DNA from: Methanogenium sp. S4BF
Lineage (GTDB): Archaea; Halobacteriota; Methanomicrobia; Methanomicrobiales; Methanomicrobiaceae
DNA length: 64,000 nucleotides
NCBI RefSeq assembly: GCF_029633965.1
Contig: NZ_CP091277.1
Span: forward strand, 1-64,000
Direction of reading: 5' to 3'
Part shown: in pieces, positions 1-9,282 of the stretch
How the letters are laid out: every line of letters starts with the position of its first letter
Numbering within the stretch: the stretch's first letter is position 1
The notes under the pieces: model-generated
What the model was told of the DNA's origin: nothing
The model's input: only the letters and a program-made list of their open reading frames with translations
Databases searched by the model: none
Position numbers and translations under genes: made by a program

Positions 1-813
1 ATGCACACAGGAACACAGCATATTACGTTTTCAGACTCCGGCAGAGGTACTGTCAGGTATGCCCTGAAAGAGACCGACTGCACGGTAATCTCCCTCCCCG
101 ATGACCTGGGAATCGGACCAATACAATTCTATGATATCCGAAAGAGGATTGACTTTTTCACCGCATTGTGCCCCGGGGGTGAATTTGCCCGATATGCAGA
201 TGAGATGAAGGCGTTATCGGAACAATTCTGGGAATCTGTGTCAGAACCGTATGAGAAGAAAGTGGTCTGGTTCTCACGGCGCTCTGTGATGGAATATGCG
301 GGATTTCTCCAGTTTTTATCACGGCAGCACGATCTGTCCCGGATTGAAGTGGTTGATCTGACAGATGGCATCCCTGGTGTCGATGCAGAGATGTATGGCG
401 GAAAGCCGTACAAAATCGTGACTGATGCAGTCGGTGCGATGAAACCGGAGTGGATTTGCTCTGCACTCAGCACATCACGGCCTCTCCGGGACGATGAAGC
501 TGCGTACTATTGTGCAATATGGGCAAGGCTTCAGGATGAAAATACGAATCTCAGGACATTATGGAGGGGACAGCTGTATTCGGCCGACGATGACTTCTAT
601 GATGATGTGATCTGCAGTCTTGTTCCTGATGTCTGGAGGTATGCCGCACGGGTTGTCGGAGAAGCGCTGGGAAAGCTCAGTGACGAATATCATCAGACCG
701 GTGACAATTTCATCTACAGCAGATTACTTCATCTGGTGGATACCGGGGAGATACGGTGCAAGGGAAACCGGAAGGCGATGCGGTTTCTCGAAGTGAAACG
801 GAATCATCGGTAA
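1..813 (+). CDS. DUF1835/DUF3658 domain protein
   Basis: The 270-residue product begins with HITFSDSGRGTVRYAL, followed by a LPDDLGIGPI segment. This is the layout of the DUF1835 domain (a GDS-type glycine loop, then a D-x-L-x-x-GP motif). The C-terminal ~120 residues resemble the usually fused DUF3658. The biochemical role of this pair is unknown. No signal peptide or membrane segment is visible. The ATG is the first base of the window, so a longer N-terminus and the promoter cannot be judged. Family assignment is by motif recognition only. Confidence 0.75.
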   Translation: MHTGTQHITFSDSGRGTVRYALKETDCTVISLPDDLGIGPIQFYDIRKRIDFFTALCPGGEFARYADEMKALSEQFWESVSEPYEKKVVWFSRRSVMEYAGFLQFLSRQHDLSRIEVVDLTDGIPGVDAEMYGGKPYKIVTDAVGAMKPEWICSALSTSRPLRDDEAAYYCAIWARLQDENTNLRTLWRGQLYSADDDFYDDVICSLVPDVWRYAARVVGEALGKLSDEYHQTGDNFIYSRLLHLVDTGEIRCKGNRKAMRFLEVKRNHR

Positions 814-944
814 AAATCGTGAAAGAACGTGCATGACAGCTGTATTCCCCGGCATCTCCCATGAGATGGCGGCCGGGAAGAGGAATATCCTGCCCCTGGC
901 CGGGAATGCCTGTTATGTGCCTCTACGTCAATAATGGTGTAGGA

Positions 945-1448
945 ATGAAGACACCTGCCGACGCCCCGGAGAAGACCTGCCGTGAAAAGGAGGCGGATCG
1001 CATCCAGCGGTTCTTTATCCGGCCCTTCTTTTTGAGCCTCACCATAGGCATCCCGTTCTGTGTGTTCAAGCTGCTCTTCGGCATCACCGCTGTCCGCATC
1101 GGGATGGAGACATCCCCTGCCCTCGTCGCGGTTGGCTGGGGTGTCATTGGCTGGGCAGCAGCAGATCTGATGATGAACACCGGCAGGAGTGTCTTCGATA
1201 TTCTGGGACGACCCGCACGCTTTGAGTACTGCACGATTGCGCAGGCAGGAAGCATTGTGGAACGGCCGCTCGTGTTTCTTGCCGTCGATACCTTCCTCTC
1301 GTTTACCATAATCTGTTTCATGCTCTGGTCCGGGTGGATAACGAAGCTTACCCAGTTTGAGGCCTATCTCTGGTATGCGGCCACCACGATGAACCTGATC
1401 AGCCTCTCGGTGGTATCTATCTATAATGAGGTGAGGAGAGGGGAGTGA
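945..1448 (+). CDS. Small multi-pass membrane protein, unknown function
   Basis: This encodes 167 residues from the ATG at 945. The frame is open from 861, but the extra 28 residues look like shadow translation. The first ~30 residues are charged and soluble (TPADAPEKTCREKEADR). Four hydrophobic stretches follow: FFLSLTIGIPFCVFKLLFGI, the GWGVIGWAAADLMM area, the FLAVDTFLSFTIICFMLWSG area and the C-terminal ATTMNLISLSVVSIY area. That suggests a four-helix inner membrane protein with a cytoplasmic N-terminus. I do not recognise a family. It stands alone, with no operon partner closer than ~130 bp. Confidence 0.6.
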   Translation: MKTPADAPEKTCREKEADRIQRFFIRPFFLSLTIGIPFCVFKLLFGITAVRIGMETSPALVAVGWGVIGWAAADLMMNTGRSVFDILGRPARFEYCTIAQAGSIVERPLVFLAVDTFLSFTIICFMLWSGWITKLTQFEAYLWYAATTMNLISLSVVSIYNEVRRGE

Positions 1449-1725
1449 GGCAGGAGGCGGATGCGAACAGGGTTTCGTCTGTACGACCGGTCAGACTGTG
1501 CTGACATATTCTGATATCGAAAGCGGATGTCCGGCAATTATCCACGCTCCATGACGAAATTAATCGATGTCAGGTCACTTTCCCCTATCCCGAAAAAGAG
1601 GATATCTGTTCTGTTCGTACCGCATTCCCGTGTTTCCTCTCACCAATCATGCCCGGAATGCCCGTTATGATTTCGGGTGGGGCATCCGCAAACAATAAAG
1701 CTATATGATCCCTTACAGGGGGACT

Positions 1726-2421
1726 ATGCCAAAGCATATCGGAATCGTTGCATGCAGTGCCGAAGGGGCGGCACTCTGCTACCGGACTCTCTGCGGCGAG
1801 GCGCCGGCACGAATGGGGGAGTACTTGCACCCGGAAGTCTCCATGCACACCTATCCGCTGGGAGATTATATGGTGCACATCCGGTCAGGAAACTGGGATG
1901 GGGTGGCAGAGCTGATGCTCTCATCTGCAGAGAAACTCAGCTCTATCGGGGCAGAACTGCTCATCTGTCCGGGCAACACGATTCATGAGGTATTTGAACA
2001 GGTTGCCGGGTCCTCCTCGGTCCCGTGGATTCACATTGCGGATGCCGTCGGAGCGGAGGCGAAATCACAGGGGTATACCAGAGTCGGTATTGTGGGAACG
2101 AAATATCTGATGGCAGGGTCTGTCTATTCCGAAAGGTTTGGCAGGTTTGGCATCTCCTGTGAAATTCCGGACGAGAAGGACCGTGAACGGATTAACACCA
2201 TCATCTTTAGTCAGCTGGTCAACGGGATCTACACCTCAGAATCCCGTCTCTATTTCAATGAAGTGGTCAGGAAGTTCAGGGAGCGGGGATGCGATGCGGT
2301 TATTCTCGGCTGCGTCGGGATTTCGCTCATTGTCGACCCGAATACGTGCCCGCTGCCGGTGCTTGATTCCACCCGCCTGCTTGCACGGGCGGCACTGAAG
2401 AAGGCGCTGGAAGAAGATTAG
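1726..2421 (+). CDS. Aspartate/glutamate racemase family protein
   Basis: This 231-residue protein has the Asp/Glu racemase superfamily pattern: an N-terminal IGIVACSAEGAALCYR loop carrying the first catalytic-type Cys, a central ICPGNTIHEVF segment at the usual substrate-loop position, and a C-terminal ILGCVGISLIVDP segment with the second Cys, followed by PVLDSTRLLA. Families with this fold racemise Asp or Glu through a two-Cys mechanism; the substrate here is inference. The start at 1726 is preferred over the ATG at 1705 because GGGGG lies 4 nt upstream. An AATAAAGCTATAT stretch near 1694-1706 could be the TATA element. No operon partner is visible. Confidence 0.8.
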   Translation: MPKHIGIVACSAEGAALCYRTLCGEAPARMGEYLHPEVSMHTYPLGDYMVHIRSGNWDGVAELMLSSAEKLSSIGAELLICPGNTIHEVFEQVAGSSSVPWIHIADAVGAEAKSQGYTRVGIVGTKYLMAGSVYSERFGRFGISCEIPDEKDRERINTIIFSQLVNGIYTSESRLYFNEVVRKFRERGCDAVILGCVGISLIVDPNTCPLPVLDSTRLLARAALKKALEED

Positions 2422-2672
2422 ACTCCTGTACCGCGGGGGTGTTTGTCATCATTTTTTGATGAGTAGTGCCTCACCCTTTGTCATCCATTTCCTTCCTTGC
2501 CCTGTTATCATTCAGATGAACGGTTCACGAGGGAGCACGGGCCGGTGATGGTGTTTCGTGAGATGTCAGAGACTGATTCCGGCGGCTCTGGCGGAGGCAG
2601 GTCCGGATGAACCGTCTCCTCCCGAAGGCAGGATTTTATAGTGGCAGGACCACCTCTCGTCCGGAATAGACC
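2422..2672. other. Intergenic spacer
   Basis: About 250 bp between two same-strand genes. There is a short T run at 2453-2457 after the racemase-family gene, and an ATTTTATAGTGG stretch near 2634 that could be the TATA element of the next gene. I see no coding signal or RNA structure. Confidence 0.3.
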
Positions 2673-3242
2673 ATGAGAGAGATCCGCGTGGACAGGAAAA
2701 CGGAAGATGACGGTGTCACCCTTTCGTTCCGGTTCAAAAGCATTAAACAGCTGCTCGATTCGGATGACCCCGCCCCCCTGCCCGGAACTGAGCTGACCCA
2801 GATTGCCGAGGAGTTCATTGCCGGATATCTGGATGAATACCGGTTGAAATTGCCGGTATCCCTGATCCTTTCGCTTAATGCAGCTGATATCACGCCTGAC
2901 GAATCCCTGCTTCTCCCTGAGGCCGTCCGGCGGCATTTTTCCTTCCGTGTGCAGGACCTGATGCATGAGCGGCGCCTCTCCCGGAGGGAAGGCCTCTACA
3001 GTCTGGGCATCGCCATCTGCAATGCCTTAATTGCCATTCTCTTCCTCTCCATCGTAACGGTATACGAACTCTCCTTAGAATCGTTCTCCGTCCTTTTACC
3101 CGGTGCATTCATCACTATCATGAACTGGGTGACCATCTGGGACACGTACGAGCATTTTTTCTACGATTTTCACGACCTTCTCCGCAGAAAGAAGATGTAT
3201 GAGAAAATATCCCGGATTCCGATCGCGGTGGAGAGGTATTGA
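2673..3242 (+). CDS. Hypothetical membrane-anchored protein
   Basis: The product is 189 residues. The N-terminal ~115 residues are soluble and charged. Two hydrophobic helices follow (around ICNALIAILFLSIVTVY and FSVLLPGAFITIMNWVTIW), then a short basic cytoplasmic tail (LLRRKKMYEKISR). This is a soluble domain anchored by a hairpin of two C-terminal helices. I do not recognise a family. An ATTTTATAG TATA-like element about 40 bp upstream of the ATG supports independent transcription. Its 3' end is ~70 bp from the convergent YkgJ-family gene. Confidence 0.6.
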   Translation: MREIRVDRKTEDDGVTLSFRFKSIKQLLDSDDPAPLPGTELTQIAEEFIAGYLDEYRLKLPVSLILSLNAADITPDESLLLPEAVRRHFSFRVQDLMHERRLSRREGLYSLGIAICNALIAILFLSIVTVYELSLESFSVLLPGAFITIMNWVTIWDTYEHFFYDFHDLLRRKKMYEKISRIPIAVERY

Positions 3243-3312
3243 GAGGGGATTGCTCCCGATTTTTCCTGCAATTCTGCAAAAACGTTTATTTTGATACATT
3301 CATCTCGCACAG

Positions 3313-3795
3313 CTACTGCCGCACACGGTAGCCGGCTGCCGTGAGAAAACGGATGACTGCCTTGTCCCATTCCCGGTCGTCAAGCCCGTTTAGTGTCGGC
3401 TTCATCTCTTCCCAGAGCCCTCCGAGTTCGGTGGTATCCGGGAGAAAGGTTCGCTGGTACAGCACACGCCCGGCTCGTCTGCCCTGTGCGTCACGAATAA
3501 GAAGGCGCCAGCAGCAGTAATCACGGCAGATATCCGGGCGGGTCAGATGGACGGTGCACCATGCCTTCCCGGTTTCCCTGTCAAACCGCAGAAACGGGCA
3601 TGCCTGCGGCAGATTTTCAAGACTGCTTCTGTCTTCATAGAGGGCAATCTTGTCGGCATCCACCCGCACCTCCTTCACGTCGCCGGAATAGTAGTTGTAG
3701 ATGACAAAGGTGTAGTTGCCCCGGTCTTCTGTTATGGCATGGACAAGCTGCATATTGCTGCAGCAGTTGCCGCACTGGCAGCACTCACAGGCGAT
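3313..3795 (-). CDS. YkgJ-family cysteine-cluster protein with unclear start
   Basis: The body from the ATG at 3753 (146 residues) has the C-terminal part of the YkgJ/Fe-S cluster-binding family: ACPFLRFDRETGKAWCTVH, then RPDICRDYCCW. The family's N-terminal CxxCGxCC motif lies upstream of that ATG in the same frame, as ECCQCGNCCSN, so translation must begin earlier. The frame is open only to the stop at 3841-3843 and contains no ATG, GTG or TTG above 3753. An AGGAGG at 3805-3810 is 9 nt from an in-frame ATC (3793-3795), used here as the provisional 5' limit. AUC initiation, a frameshift or a sequencing error are all possible. The protein probably binds zinc or an Fe-S cluster; its function is not known. 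Confidence 0.7.
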   Translation of the reverse strand: MACECCQCGNCCSNMQLVHAITEDRGNYTFVIYNYYSGDVKEVRVDADKIALYEDRSSLENLPQACPFLRFDRETGKAWCTVHLTRPDICRDYCCWRLLIRDAQGRRAGRVLYQRTFLPDTTELGGLWEEMKPTLNGLDDREWDKAVIRFLTAAGYRVRQ

Positions 3796-3930
3796 GGCGG
3801 CATTCCTCCTGCATACTGAACGGTTCGTGCCCTGTCGCGATCATGATCTGATTATTTTTACATCCCTGATGATAAGACCAGTGCCTGTTTATCCCGCTGA
3901 TGGTGTGTCTGTGCCCTCTGTCTCCCTGCA

Positions 3931-4536
3931 TCAGGCTTTCCAGTAGGTGTGCATCCCCGATGCGGTGATCCGTGCACCCTCTGGCACCTGACGCAGAACA
4001 TTTGCGGTGGTGAGAAGATCAACAGATGAGCCAAGAGCATTGAGCGTGAAGGCTGCCAGTACGAGGGGGCTGAGAAGGCCGGTCAGCCCGCACACAATCG
4101 TTCCTCCCACAGAGATGGTAAGGAATGGGCCGAGGCTGATGAGCAGGTGGCGGTCTTTCTCCAGTATCTCTTCGCAGACGACAAAGCCTCCGGCACAGGT
4201 GATCCCGAGATACGTGTGGCCGGCACGTGCGATTTTTGGAATGCAGCTCAGGTGGATGAGCTCGTGGAAGACAAGAATACCTGCAATGGCGAGCACCGCA
4301 GGCAGTCCGATGCTGAGAGAGAATGTTTCTCCGTACAGACCAAAATATCCCGGAGAGACCGGAACAAAGATTGCAGCGATCAGGAGGGTGATACCCGCTG
4401 CAAGGATCATGAACGGCACAGAAGACAGGAGGGTACCACCAGCACCTGCGGGTTCTTTGAGCAGGATCCAGCCATCGTCAGTAAGTGCATGTTCACGGGC
4501 GGGGTCGGCTTCCGGGAGGCTGGTGGAAAAATGCAT
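3931..4536 (-). CDS. DUF3267 membrane protein with HExxH motif
   Basis: The product is 201 residues with about four hydrophobic helices. It carries VFHELIHLSC near residue 91, a HExxH zinc-metallopeptidase-type motif inside a membrane helix, as is typical of DUF3267 proteins. The later LLISLGPFLTISVGG and LNALGSSVDLLT stretches fit the rest of the family, including an Asp that could be a third zinc ligand. The family is thought to be an intramembrane or membrane-associated metallopeptidase; activity is inference. The gene is transcribed alone on the minus strand. Confidence 0.75.
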   Translation of the reverse strand: MHFSTSLPEADPAREHALTDDGWILLKEPAGAGGTLLSSVPFMILAAGITLLIAAIFVPVSPGYFGLYGETFSLSIGLPAVLAIAGILVFHELIHLSCIPKIARAGHTYLGITCAGGFVVCEEILEKDRHLLISLGPFLTISVGGTIVCGLTGLLSPLVLAAFTLNALGSSVDLLTTANVLRQVPEGARITASGMHTYWKA

Positions 4537-4755
4537 GTTTCTTCTCCTGAATATCGCACGGTGGGCTTACAAAACGGTCCCATGTTCATTGTTTCTGACG
4601 GGTGGCGGGATGGTGCCTGAGAGACAGCGTATGTCTCTGAACGGTATACCTTCAGACATGCAGCAGATAAGACTGACGATGTTGTGATATGAAAGCGGTA
4701 GACGGGTATCGTCCGGGATGAAGATTTATCTCTCCCTGCCTCACACTCTCTGGTA

Positions 4756-5460
4756 ATGCAGGACCTCACGACAGAGATCTCCGGAATGCTTCTCGAACAG
4801 AATGCATCACTGGTTGGCGTCGCAGACCTCGGTGACGACAATCTCAGCCCGGTTTCGACCCTCCCGAAAGCCGTCATCTTTGGAATTGCGCTCAACCCGG
4901 AGATTGTCGCATCCCTTCGTGACTCTCCGTCTGCTGCCTATGTCGGTGAATATACTGGCGTGAACGGCCTGCTCGCATCCCTTGGCGCCCGCGTTGCAGC
5001 AGCGCTTGAAGATGCCGGATACCGTTCGTTCTGTGTCGCTCCCACGACCGGTGATTTTGACAAAGAGACCCTTTCGGCTGTTTTCCCCCACAAGACCGCC
5101 GCCACCCGTGCGGGCCTTGGCTGGGTGGGGAAATGTGCGCTTCTCGTCACCCGTGAATACGGGTCTGCCATCCGGTTTGCAACGGTTCTCACGGACGCCC
5201 CCCTCATCCCCGGCACGCCTGTCACCCGCTCCTTCTGTGGAGAATGCACCGAATGCAGGACGGTATGCCCGGCTGACGCTCCGTCCGGACGCGAGTGGTA
5301 TCCGGGACTCGCCCGCGACGACTTCTGGGACGCCCGGGCCTGCTATGCAGAGGCACAGCGTGTTGCTGATGCGATGGGGTTTGCGCATCCCGTGTGCGGC
5401 AGATGTATTGCTGCGTGTCCGTGGACGCAGCGGTATCTGCAAAGAGCGGGCAAATACTAA
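4756..5460 (+). CDS. Epoxyqueuosine reductase-like 4Fe-4S protein
   Basis: The product is 234 residues. It matches the QueG-like corrinoid/iron-sulfur family: AATRAGLGWVGKCALLVT in the middle, then two ferredoxin-type clusters, CGECTECRTVCP (about residues 159-170) and CGRCIAACPWTQRY near the C-terminus. Bacterial QueG reduces epoxyqueuosine in tRNA. Archaea make archaeosine instead and many carry shorter homologues like this one, so the substrate is open. An ATTTATC element near 4725 fits a TATA box about 30 bp upstream of the ATG, which implies a short leader. Confidence 0.8.
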   Translation: MQDLTTEISGMLLEQNASLVGVADLGDDNLSPVSTLPKAVIFGIALNPEIVASLRDSPSAAYVGEYTGVNGLLASLGARVAAALEDAGYRSFCVAPTTGDFDKETLSAVFPHKTAATRAGLGWVGKCALLVTREYGSAIRFATVLTDAPLIPGTPVTRSFCGECTECRTVCPADAPSGREWYPGLARDDFWDARACYAEAQRVADAMGFAHPVCGRCIAACPWTQRYLQRAGKY

Positions 5461-5657
5461 TTATTTTCTCCCATCTGCCGACGATAGCGTCATGTCTGGC
5501 GTATGGCCCATTGCGCAACGAATGAACACGGAAAATCCGTTCGTCAAACACATCACTCTCTGTCCCGCCATCCTTCTCATCCGTATGATACTGGTGCCCG
5601 CGGCCCGTGTGTGATTAGGGCACAAGAGATTTATCCGCCGGGGATAATAGACGGTCC

Positions 5658-5927
5658 ATGCATACGTACCTTGGCAGGGAAGAGGTTATGAGGAAAACCG
5701 AAGAGCTGTTTGAACAATGCTCGCCGGAATCGTTTCAGGATATGGAAAAGGTGCTCATGAAACTGGGCTACATCCAGAGAGGTTCAGACCCTGCATCAGC
5801 AGAGTTCCGGCATAAAGAAGCGGGCCTGATGCTCGATATTGAGTTCGATGAAGAAGGGGCTATTCACTCATATGAGCTTTTGACAACCGAGGAGATTGAG
5901 GAGAAACAGAGGAAGTTCCGGTGGTGA
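5658..5927 (+). CDS. Small conserved-looking hypothetical protein
   Basis: The product is 89 residues, acidic and soluble, and likely alpha/beta (FQDMEKVLMKLGYIQRG, then LMLDIEFDEEGAIHSYELL). It has no signal peptide, cysteines or membrane segment. An ATTTATCC TATA-like element lies about 30 bp upstream of 5658. A second ATG at 5688 has GAGGT just upstream, so the protein may be 79 residues. I do not recognise a family. Confidence 0.55.
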   Translation: MHTYLGREEVMRKTEELFEQCSPESFQDMEKVLMKLGYIQRGSDPASAEFRHKEAGLMLDIEFDEEGAIHSYELLTTEEIEEKQRKFRW

Positions 5928-6089
5928 CCCATGCGGCTCGTATGCCCCCGGCCCCCTGAGCGGGGGTCGGTTCCGGCATGACGGTACAGGTGTTTTTTCC
6001 GTTTTCCCCTCTTCCGTCGGTTTTAAGATACTCCCCAAAGGAGAGGAAACGGGAATGATGGGTAACAGGGACACCTTTCCTGACTGCAC

Positions 6090-6554
6090 TCAGGCACCGG
6101 ATGGCAAACAGAGACATTTCTCTGTTGGTTTGGTTTGATGCTCCGCATCTCTTCTGCGGTACGGGAGCATCTTTGAAATTCTTCGGTAATCGTCACGCGT
6201 GGCCCATCCGCATATGAGGGGCCGTTCACACTTTGTTTCTTTGCTCTTCTCATATCGGTCGGTCTCTGCCTCTATGATGTCATTCCAGAGGTGGGCATCG
6301 ATGTGGATGAGAATAACTGCGACAACCACGAGTACAAACAAGTGGCAGTCAGCACCGGAAAAACCGACTTCCCAAAGGGTTACCACAAATCCGATGAGAA
6401 TTGCACACCCGGTAAAAGGAATGAGCCCTCCGATCCGCAGGACATGCCGGAATGTACGAAGGTCGAAGCCGCCTCCTGCGGTGGCGGGGTTCGTACCGGT
6501 GGTGTCATAGAGATTGCAACAGGGCTTCATTCTCTCTTTGGATTGTATCATCAA
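6090..6554 (-). pseudogene. Truncated UbiA-family prenyltransferase
   Basis: The N-terminal ~115 residues contain two membrane helices (around IPFTGCAILIGFVVTLW and FVLVVVAVILIHIDAHL) and the first UbiA prenyl-diphosphate site, seen as WNDIIEAETDRYEKSKE followed by RPLICGWAT. UbiA enzymes normally have about 280-300 residues and nine helices. This frame stops at 154 residues, after a non-homologous tail rich in basic residues. No further UbiA sequence appears downstream (5928-6089). The second aspartate-rich site is therefore missing, and I infer a 3'-truncated, inactive copy. The likely start is the Met at 6530. Confidence 0.65.
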
Positions 6555-6594
6555 ATGGTTGTCGTTGGACTCATTTCAGGAGCAGGAATTCTCC

Positions 6595-6951
6595 TCAATC
6601 GCTGAATCTGACGAGGATTCGCTCTTCCTCAGTTTTCACCTCGTATGTCTTCAGGGGTCCCGGGCGCCTGAGCAGTTTCGCTGCTGATAGTTTGATCCCC
6701 GACCAGTCGGTCCACCGGAGGACGTGTCCATCACGCAGATCAAACTGGGAGTGATGGCTGGGGCAGGTCACTATCGTTCCTTCCAGTGTCCCCTGTGAGA
6801 GATCTCCCCCCATATGGGGGCAGCGATTATCAGCGGCGTAGTAGCGTTCTCCGGCCTTTGCGAGGAGGATTTCACGCCCGTCAATTGCACGCTTTCTCAG
6901 CGAACCGTCCGGCACGTCGAGGGTGCTGCATACGTCAATGAACTCACTCAT
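6595..6951 (-). CDS. Rieske-type [2Fe-2S] ferredoxin
   Basis: The product is 118 residues and carries both Rieske cluster-binding boxes: CPHMGGDL (CxH) about 45 residues in, and CPSHHSQFDL (CxxH) about 20 residues later. Spacing and length match small stand-alone Rieske ferredoxins of the dioxygenase-ferredoxin type, which are soluble electron carriers. The ATG at 6951 is chosen over an in-frame TTG at 6963. No obvious redox partner is adjacent; the only neighbour is the UbiA fragment downstream. Confidence 0.88.
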   Translation of the reverse strand: MSEFIDVCSTLDVPDGSLRKRAIDGREILLAKAGERYYAADNRCPHMGGDLSQGTLEGTIVTCPSHHSQFDLRDGHVLRWTDWSGIKLSAAKLLRRPGPLKTYEVKTEEERILVRFSD

Positions 6952-7150
6952 AGTGACTTCCAAAGACGAAGATATTATTAAAGGTTATCCGCTTCCCTGC
7001 CCCGTTGATTTCTTATCGTTGAGACCGATCAGGGGAGGCCGCTTCGTACTGATGCCGGGAGCTCTCCTGATTACGTGCTTTGATCTACCGATTCTGTGCA
7101 TCCTGCCCGTGTTTGCCCGGGGGAGGGGGGATTAGTAAACTGACATTCGC

Positions 7151-8641
7151 TCAGATGGTGATTGCCAGTTTTACCAGCACCACGAGGAGTGCTATCATGA
7201 TGGCGAAGACGACTGCACTGCTGATGGCACAGAGTATCAGGATGGGTGTGCGATAGGAGGCGAGAAAGTCGAGCCATCCCTGGGATTTGTCCAGTGATTC
7301 ATTGACATTTTCAAGAAGCGCCTTTGACTCAAGGATGGTCTCATTCATGCTGTCCAGAATGATCTCAATCCGCGGCTGCTCCTCGGTTCGGAACCGGTTG
7401 ATCGTCCGCTCCACCTCGTCCAGTGTCTTCGGGATGACGCCGGGCTCCTCTATCTTCACCCATTTGATCCGGTAGGCCGCCTTCTCAATCTTCAGACGCT
7501 CCCGTTCAAGGTACCGGATGCGTCCGATGACCGTGTTGTATCCGCCGAGGTATGCGTTCACCTCCGGTGTTTTGATGACTGAACCGAGGGTTTCTCCCAC
7601 CGGTCGTGCGGTGAGCGCTTTCTCCTTCATACTCCGGCCGGGGAGTGCTGTTTTCATCACTGCGGGTGTCCTCACCGCTGGTATGCCCGTCGGTATCTCT
7701 GTCTCGCGGTGCACCACACCGGCAGGCGCTGCTCCTCCAACAGCAGTTTTCTCCGGCGGAGTGGTTTTCAGAGCGCTCTCTTTGACAATGCCGAAATCCG
7801 TTATCACCATCCCCGATTTCACATCCGGCTTCCCGGTTTTCTGTATTGCCGAAGAGAGCAGGTCCTCCTCCGGATGAATGCGGACGAGAGGGTCCTGCAG
7901 CTGGCTGGCAATGAGCTGGTTTTTCCCAATAAGGGTGTCATACACGGACAGTGTAGCCTCCAGCCGCTCCAGTTCGGTCTGCATCACAGGCGAGAGCTCG
8001 GTGACCTTTTTCCAGCGGGTGACCACGAAGAGCTTGTGCACCTCCGTGAGAATTTCCTGCATCTCTTCCATCGAATCCCCGGTGGCATCCATGATGGCTT
8101 CTATCCGGGGCTGTTCAAGGGTGTTAAACCGCTCAAGCACCTCCTTGAAATCATAAATCGCAGTCGGGACAACGCCCGGCTCCTGATACAGAATCTCTCT
8201 GATGGCGTTTTTAACCAGATTGAGCTTTGCAAGCACCATCATGTATTCCATGTACCCGGACCAGTCGAACGACATCCACTCGTACCACGTCGTCGGGAGG
8301 GATATCTCACCGAATGCCTCCAGTTCGGTGCTAAGCGCCGTCTCCTGCTGCCTGAGGAGATTCAGCCGGGCCAGCTCTTCATCCCAGAGATCATCATCCG
8401 ACCGGGGGGTGACCCGTTCTGTGGTGAGGAGATCCTCCAGTTCGTTTACAAAGGAATTCAGTTCGTCCGCCAGTTCGGTGAAGGTCATCCCGATGATGCT
8501 GAGTGCCTCCCCCACACTGTCAGCAATTTCTTCTAATGCATCTCCTGCCTGATCGGCCGCCTTTCCTGCTTTATACGTCGTCTTTCCGAGATTGTACAGC
8601 CCCCCTGTGGCTATGCCAAACACCCAGTCATCCCATGCCAT
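7151..8641 (-). CDS. Coiled-coil protein with internal duplication and C-terminal anchor
   Basis: The product is 496 residues. The N-terminus is a Gly/Ala-rich amphipathic region (GGLYNLGKTTYKAGKAADQ), followed by long helical coiled-coil-like stretches. A ~45-residue module occurs twice, at about 154-198 and 398-442. Both copies contain EPGV(V/I)P and F-x-T-x-EQPRIE. A low-complexity Pro/Thr/Ala linker lies between them. The last 34 residues form one strong hydrophobic helix ending at the C-terminus, so this looks like a tail-anchored membrane protein facing the cytoplasm. I do not recognise a family; a scaffold or cell-envelope role is speculation. Confidence 0.65.
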   Translation of the reverse strand: MAWDDWVFGIATGGLYNLGKTTYKAGKAADQAGDALEEIADSVGEALSIIGMTFTELADELNSFVNELEDLLTTERVTPRSDDDLWDEELARLNLLRQQETALSTELEAFGEISLPTTWYEWMSFDWSGYMEYMMVLAKLNLVKNAIREILYQEPGVVPTAIYDFKEVLERFNTLEQPRIEAIMDATGDSMEEMQEILTEVHKLFVVTRWKKVTELSPVMQTELERLEATLSVYDTLIGKNQLIASQLQDPLVRIHPEEDLLSSAIQKTGKPDVKSGMVITDFGIVKESALKTTPPEKTAVGGAAPAGVVHRETEIPTGIPAVRTPAVMKTALPGRSMKEKALTARPVGETLGSVIKTPEVNAYLGGYNTVIGRIRYLERERLKIEKAAYRIKWVKIEEPGVIPKTLDEVERTINRFRTEEQPRIEIILDSMNETILESKALLENVNESLDKSQGWLDFLASYRTPILILCAISSAVVFAIMIALLVVLVKLAITI

Positions 8642-8922
8642 ACTTCATTCAATCCTCCATCTGGTGCGGTGATATACGTGGGGAAATATAAATGTTCCTG
8701 CGGGGTTTCGGACGGATTTCAGTAACCGGTGAGAGGGCCGCATTTTCGGAAAGCCGGGAGCTTTTTGGCAGACACGGGGGATTTTGATCCGTTATTCTGC
8801 ACCTGTCCGGATCCCCTCTGAAAAGCATGTCAAACCCACGTCATCTCATACGAAATGGTGGATGTTATTTTCGGCTGCATCAATAGATGTACAATAAATC
8901 CGTACGCCGGGATGGTGGAAAC

Positions 8923-9282
8923 ATGAAACGAGACATGGATTTGGTACGAAAAATATTACGCTCCGTTGATGTGAATGAAGACGAAGGTGCGATATCAGGC
9001 ATGCAGATTGACGGGTATTCTCATGAGGAGATTGCCTACCATGTCATGCTTCTGAAAGAGGCGAATATCATCCGGGCGAACATTGTGTGTGCTGAGGGTT
9101 CAAAAATTCCCGAAGGATATGCCATTTATTCGATTACACGGGAAGGCTATGCATTCCTGGATGCCTTCTCCAACGAAAGACGGTGGAAGAAGGCACAATC
9201 CCTCATCGGTGATATTGGCGACGCACCCCTTCATCTCGTCATCCCGTTGTTCATGGAGCTGATAACGGCCCGTATCATATAG
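8923..9282 (+). CDS. DUF2513-family protein
   Basis: The product is 119 residues and begins MKRDMDLVRKILRSV. A YSHEEIAYHVMLLKEANII segment and YSITREGYAFLDAF follow. This is the winged-helix-like DUF2513 pattern common in phage and mobile-element gene sets, where the function is unknown. The start at 8923 is preferred over 8887 because GGTGG lies 6 nt upstream. It is isolated here, next to a damaged gene and a MITE-like element, so it may be an old mobile-element remnant. Confidence 0.75.
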   Translation: MKRDMDLVRKILRSVDVNEDEGAISGMQIDGYSHEEIAYHVMLLKEANIIRANIVCAEGSKIPEGYAIYSITREGYAFLDAFSNERRWKKAQSLIGDIGDAPLHLVIPLFMELITARII

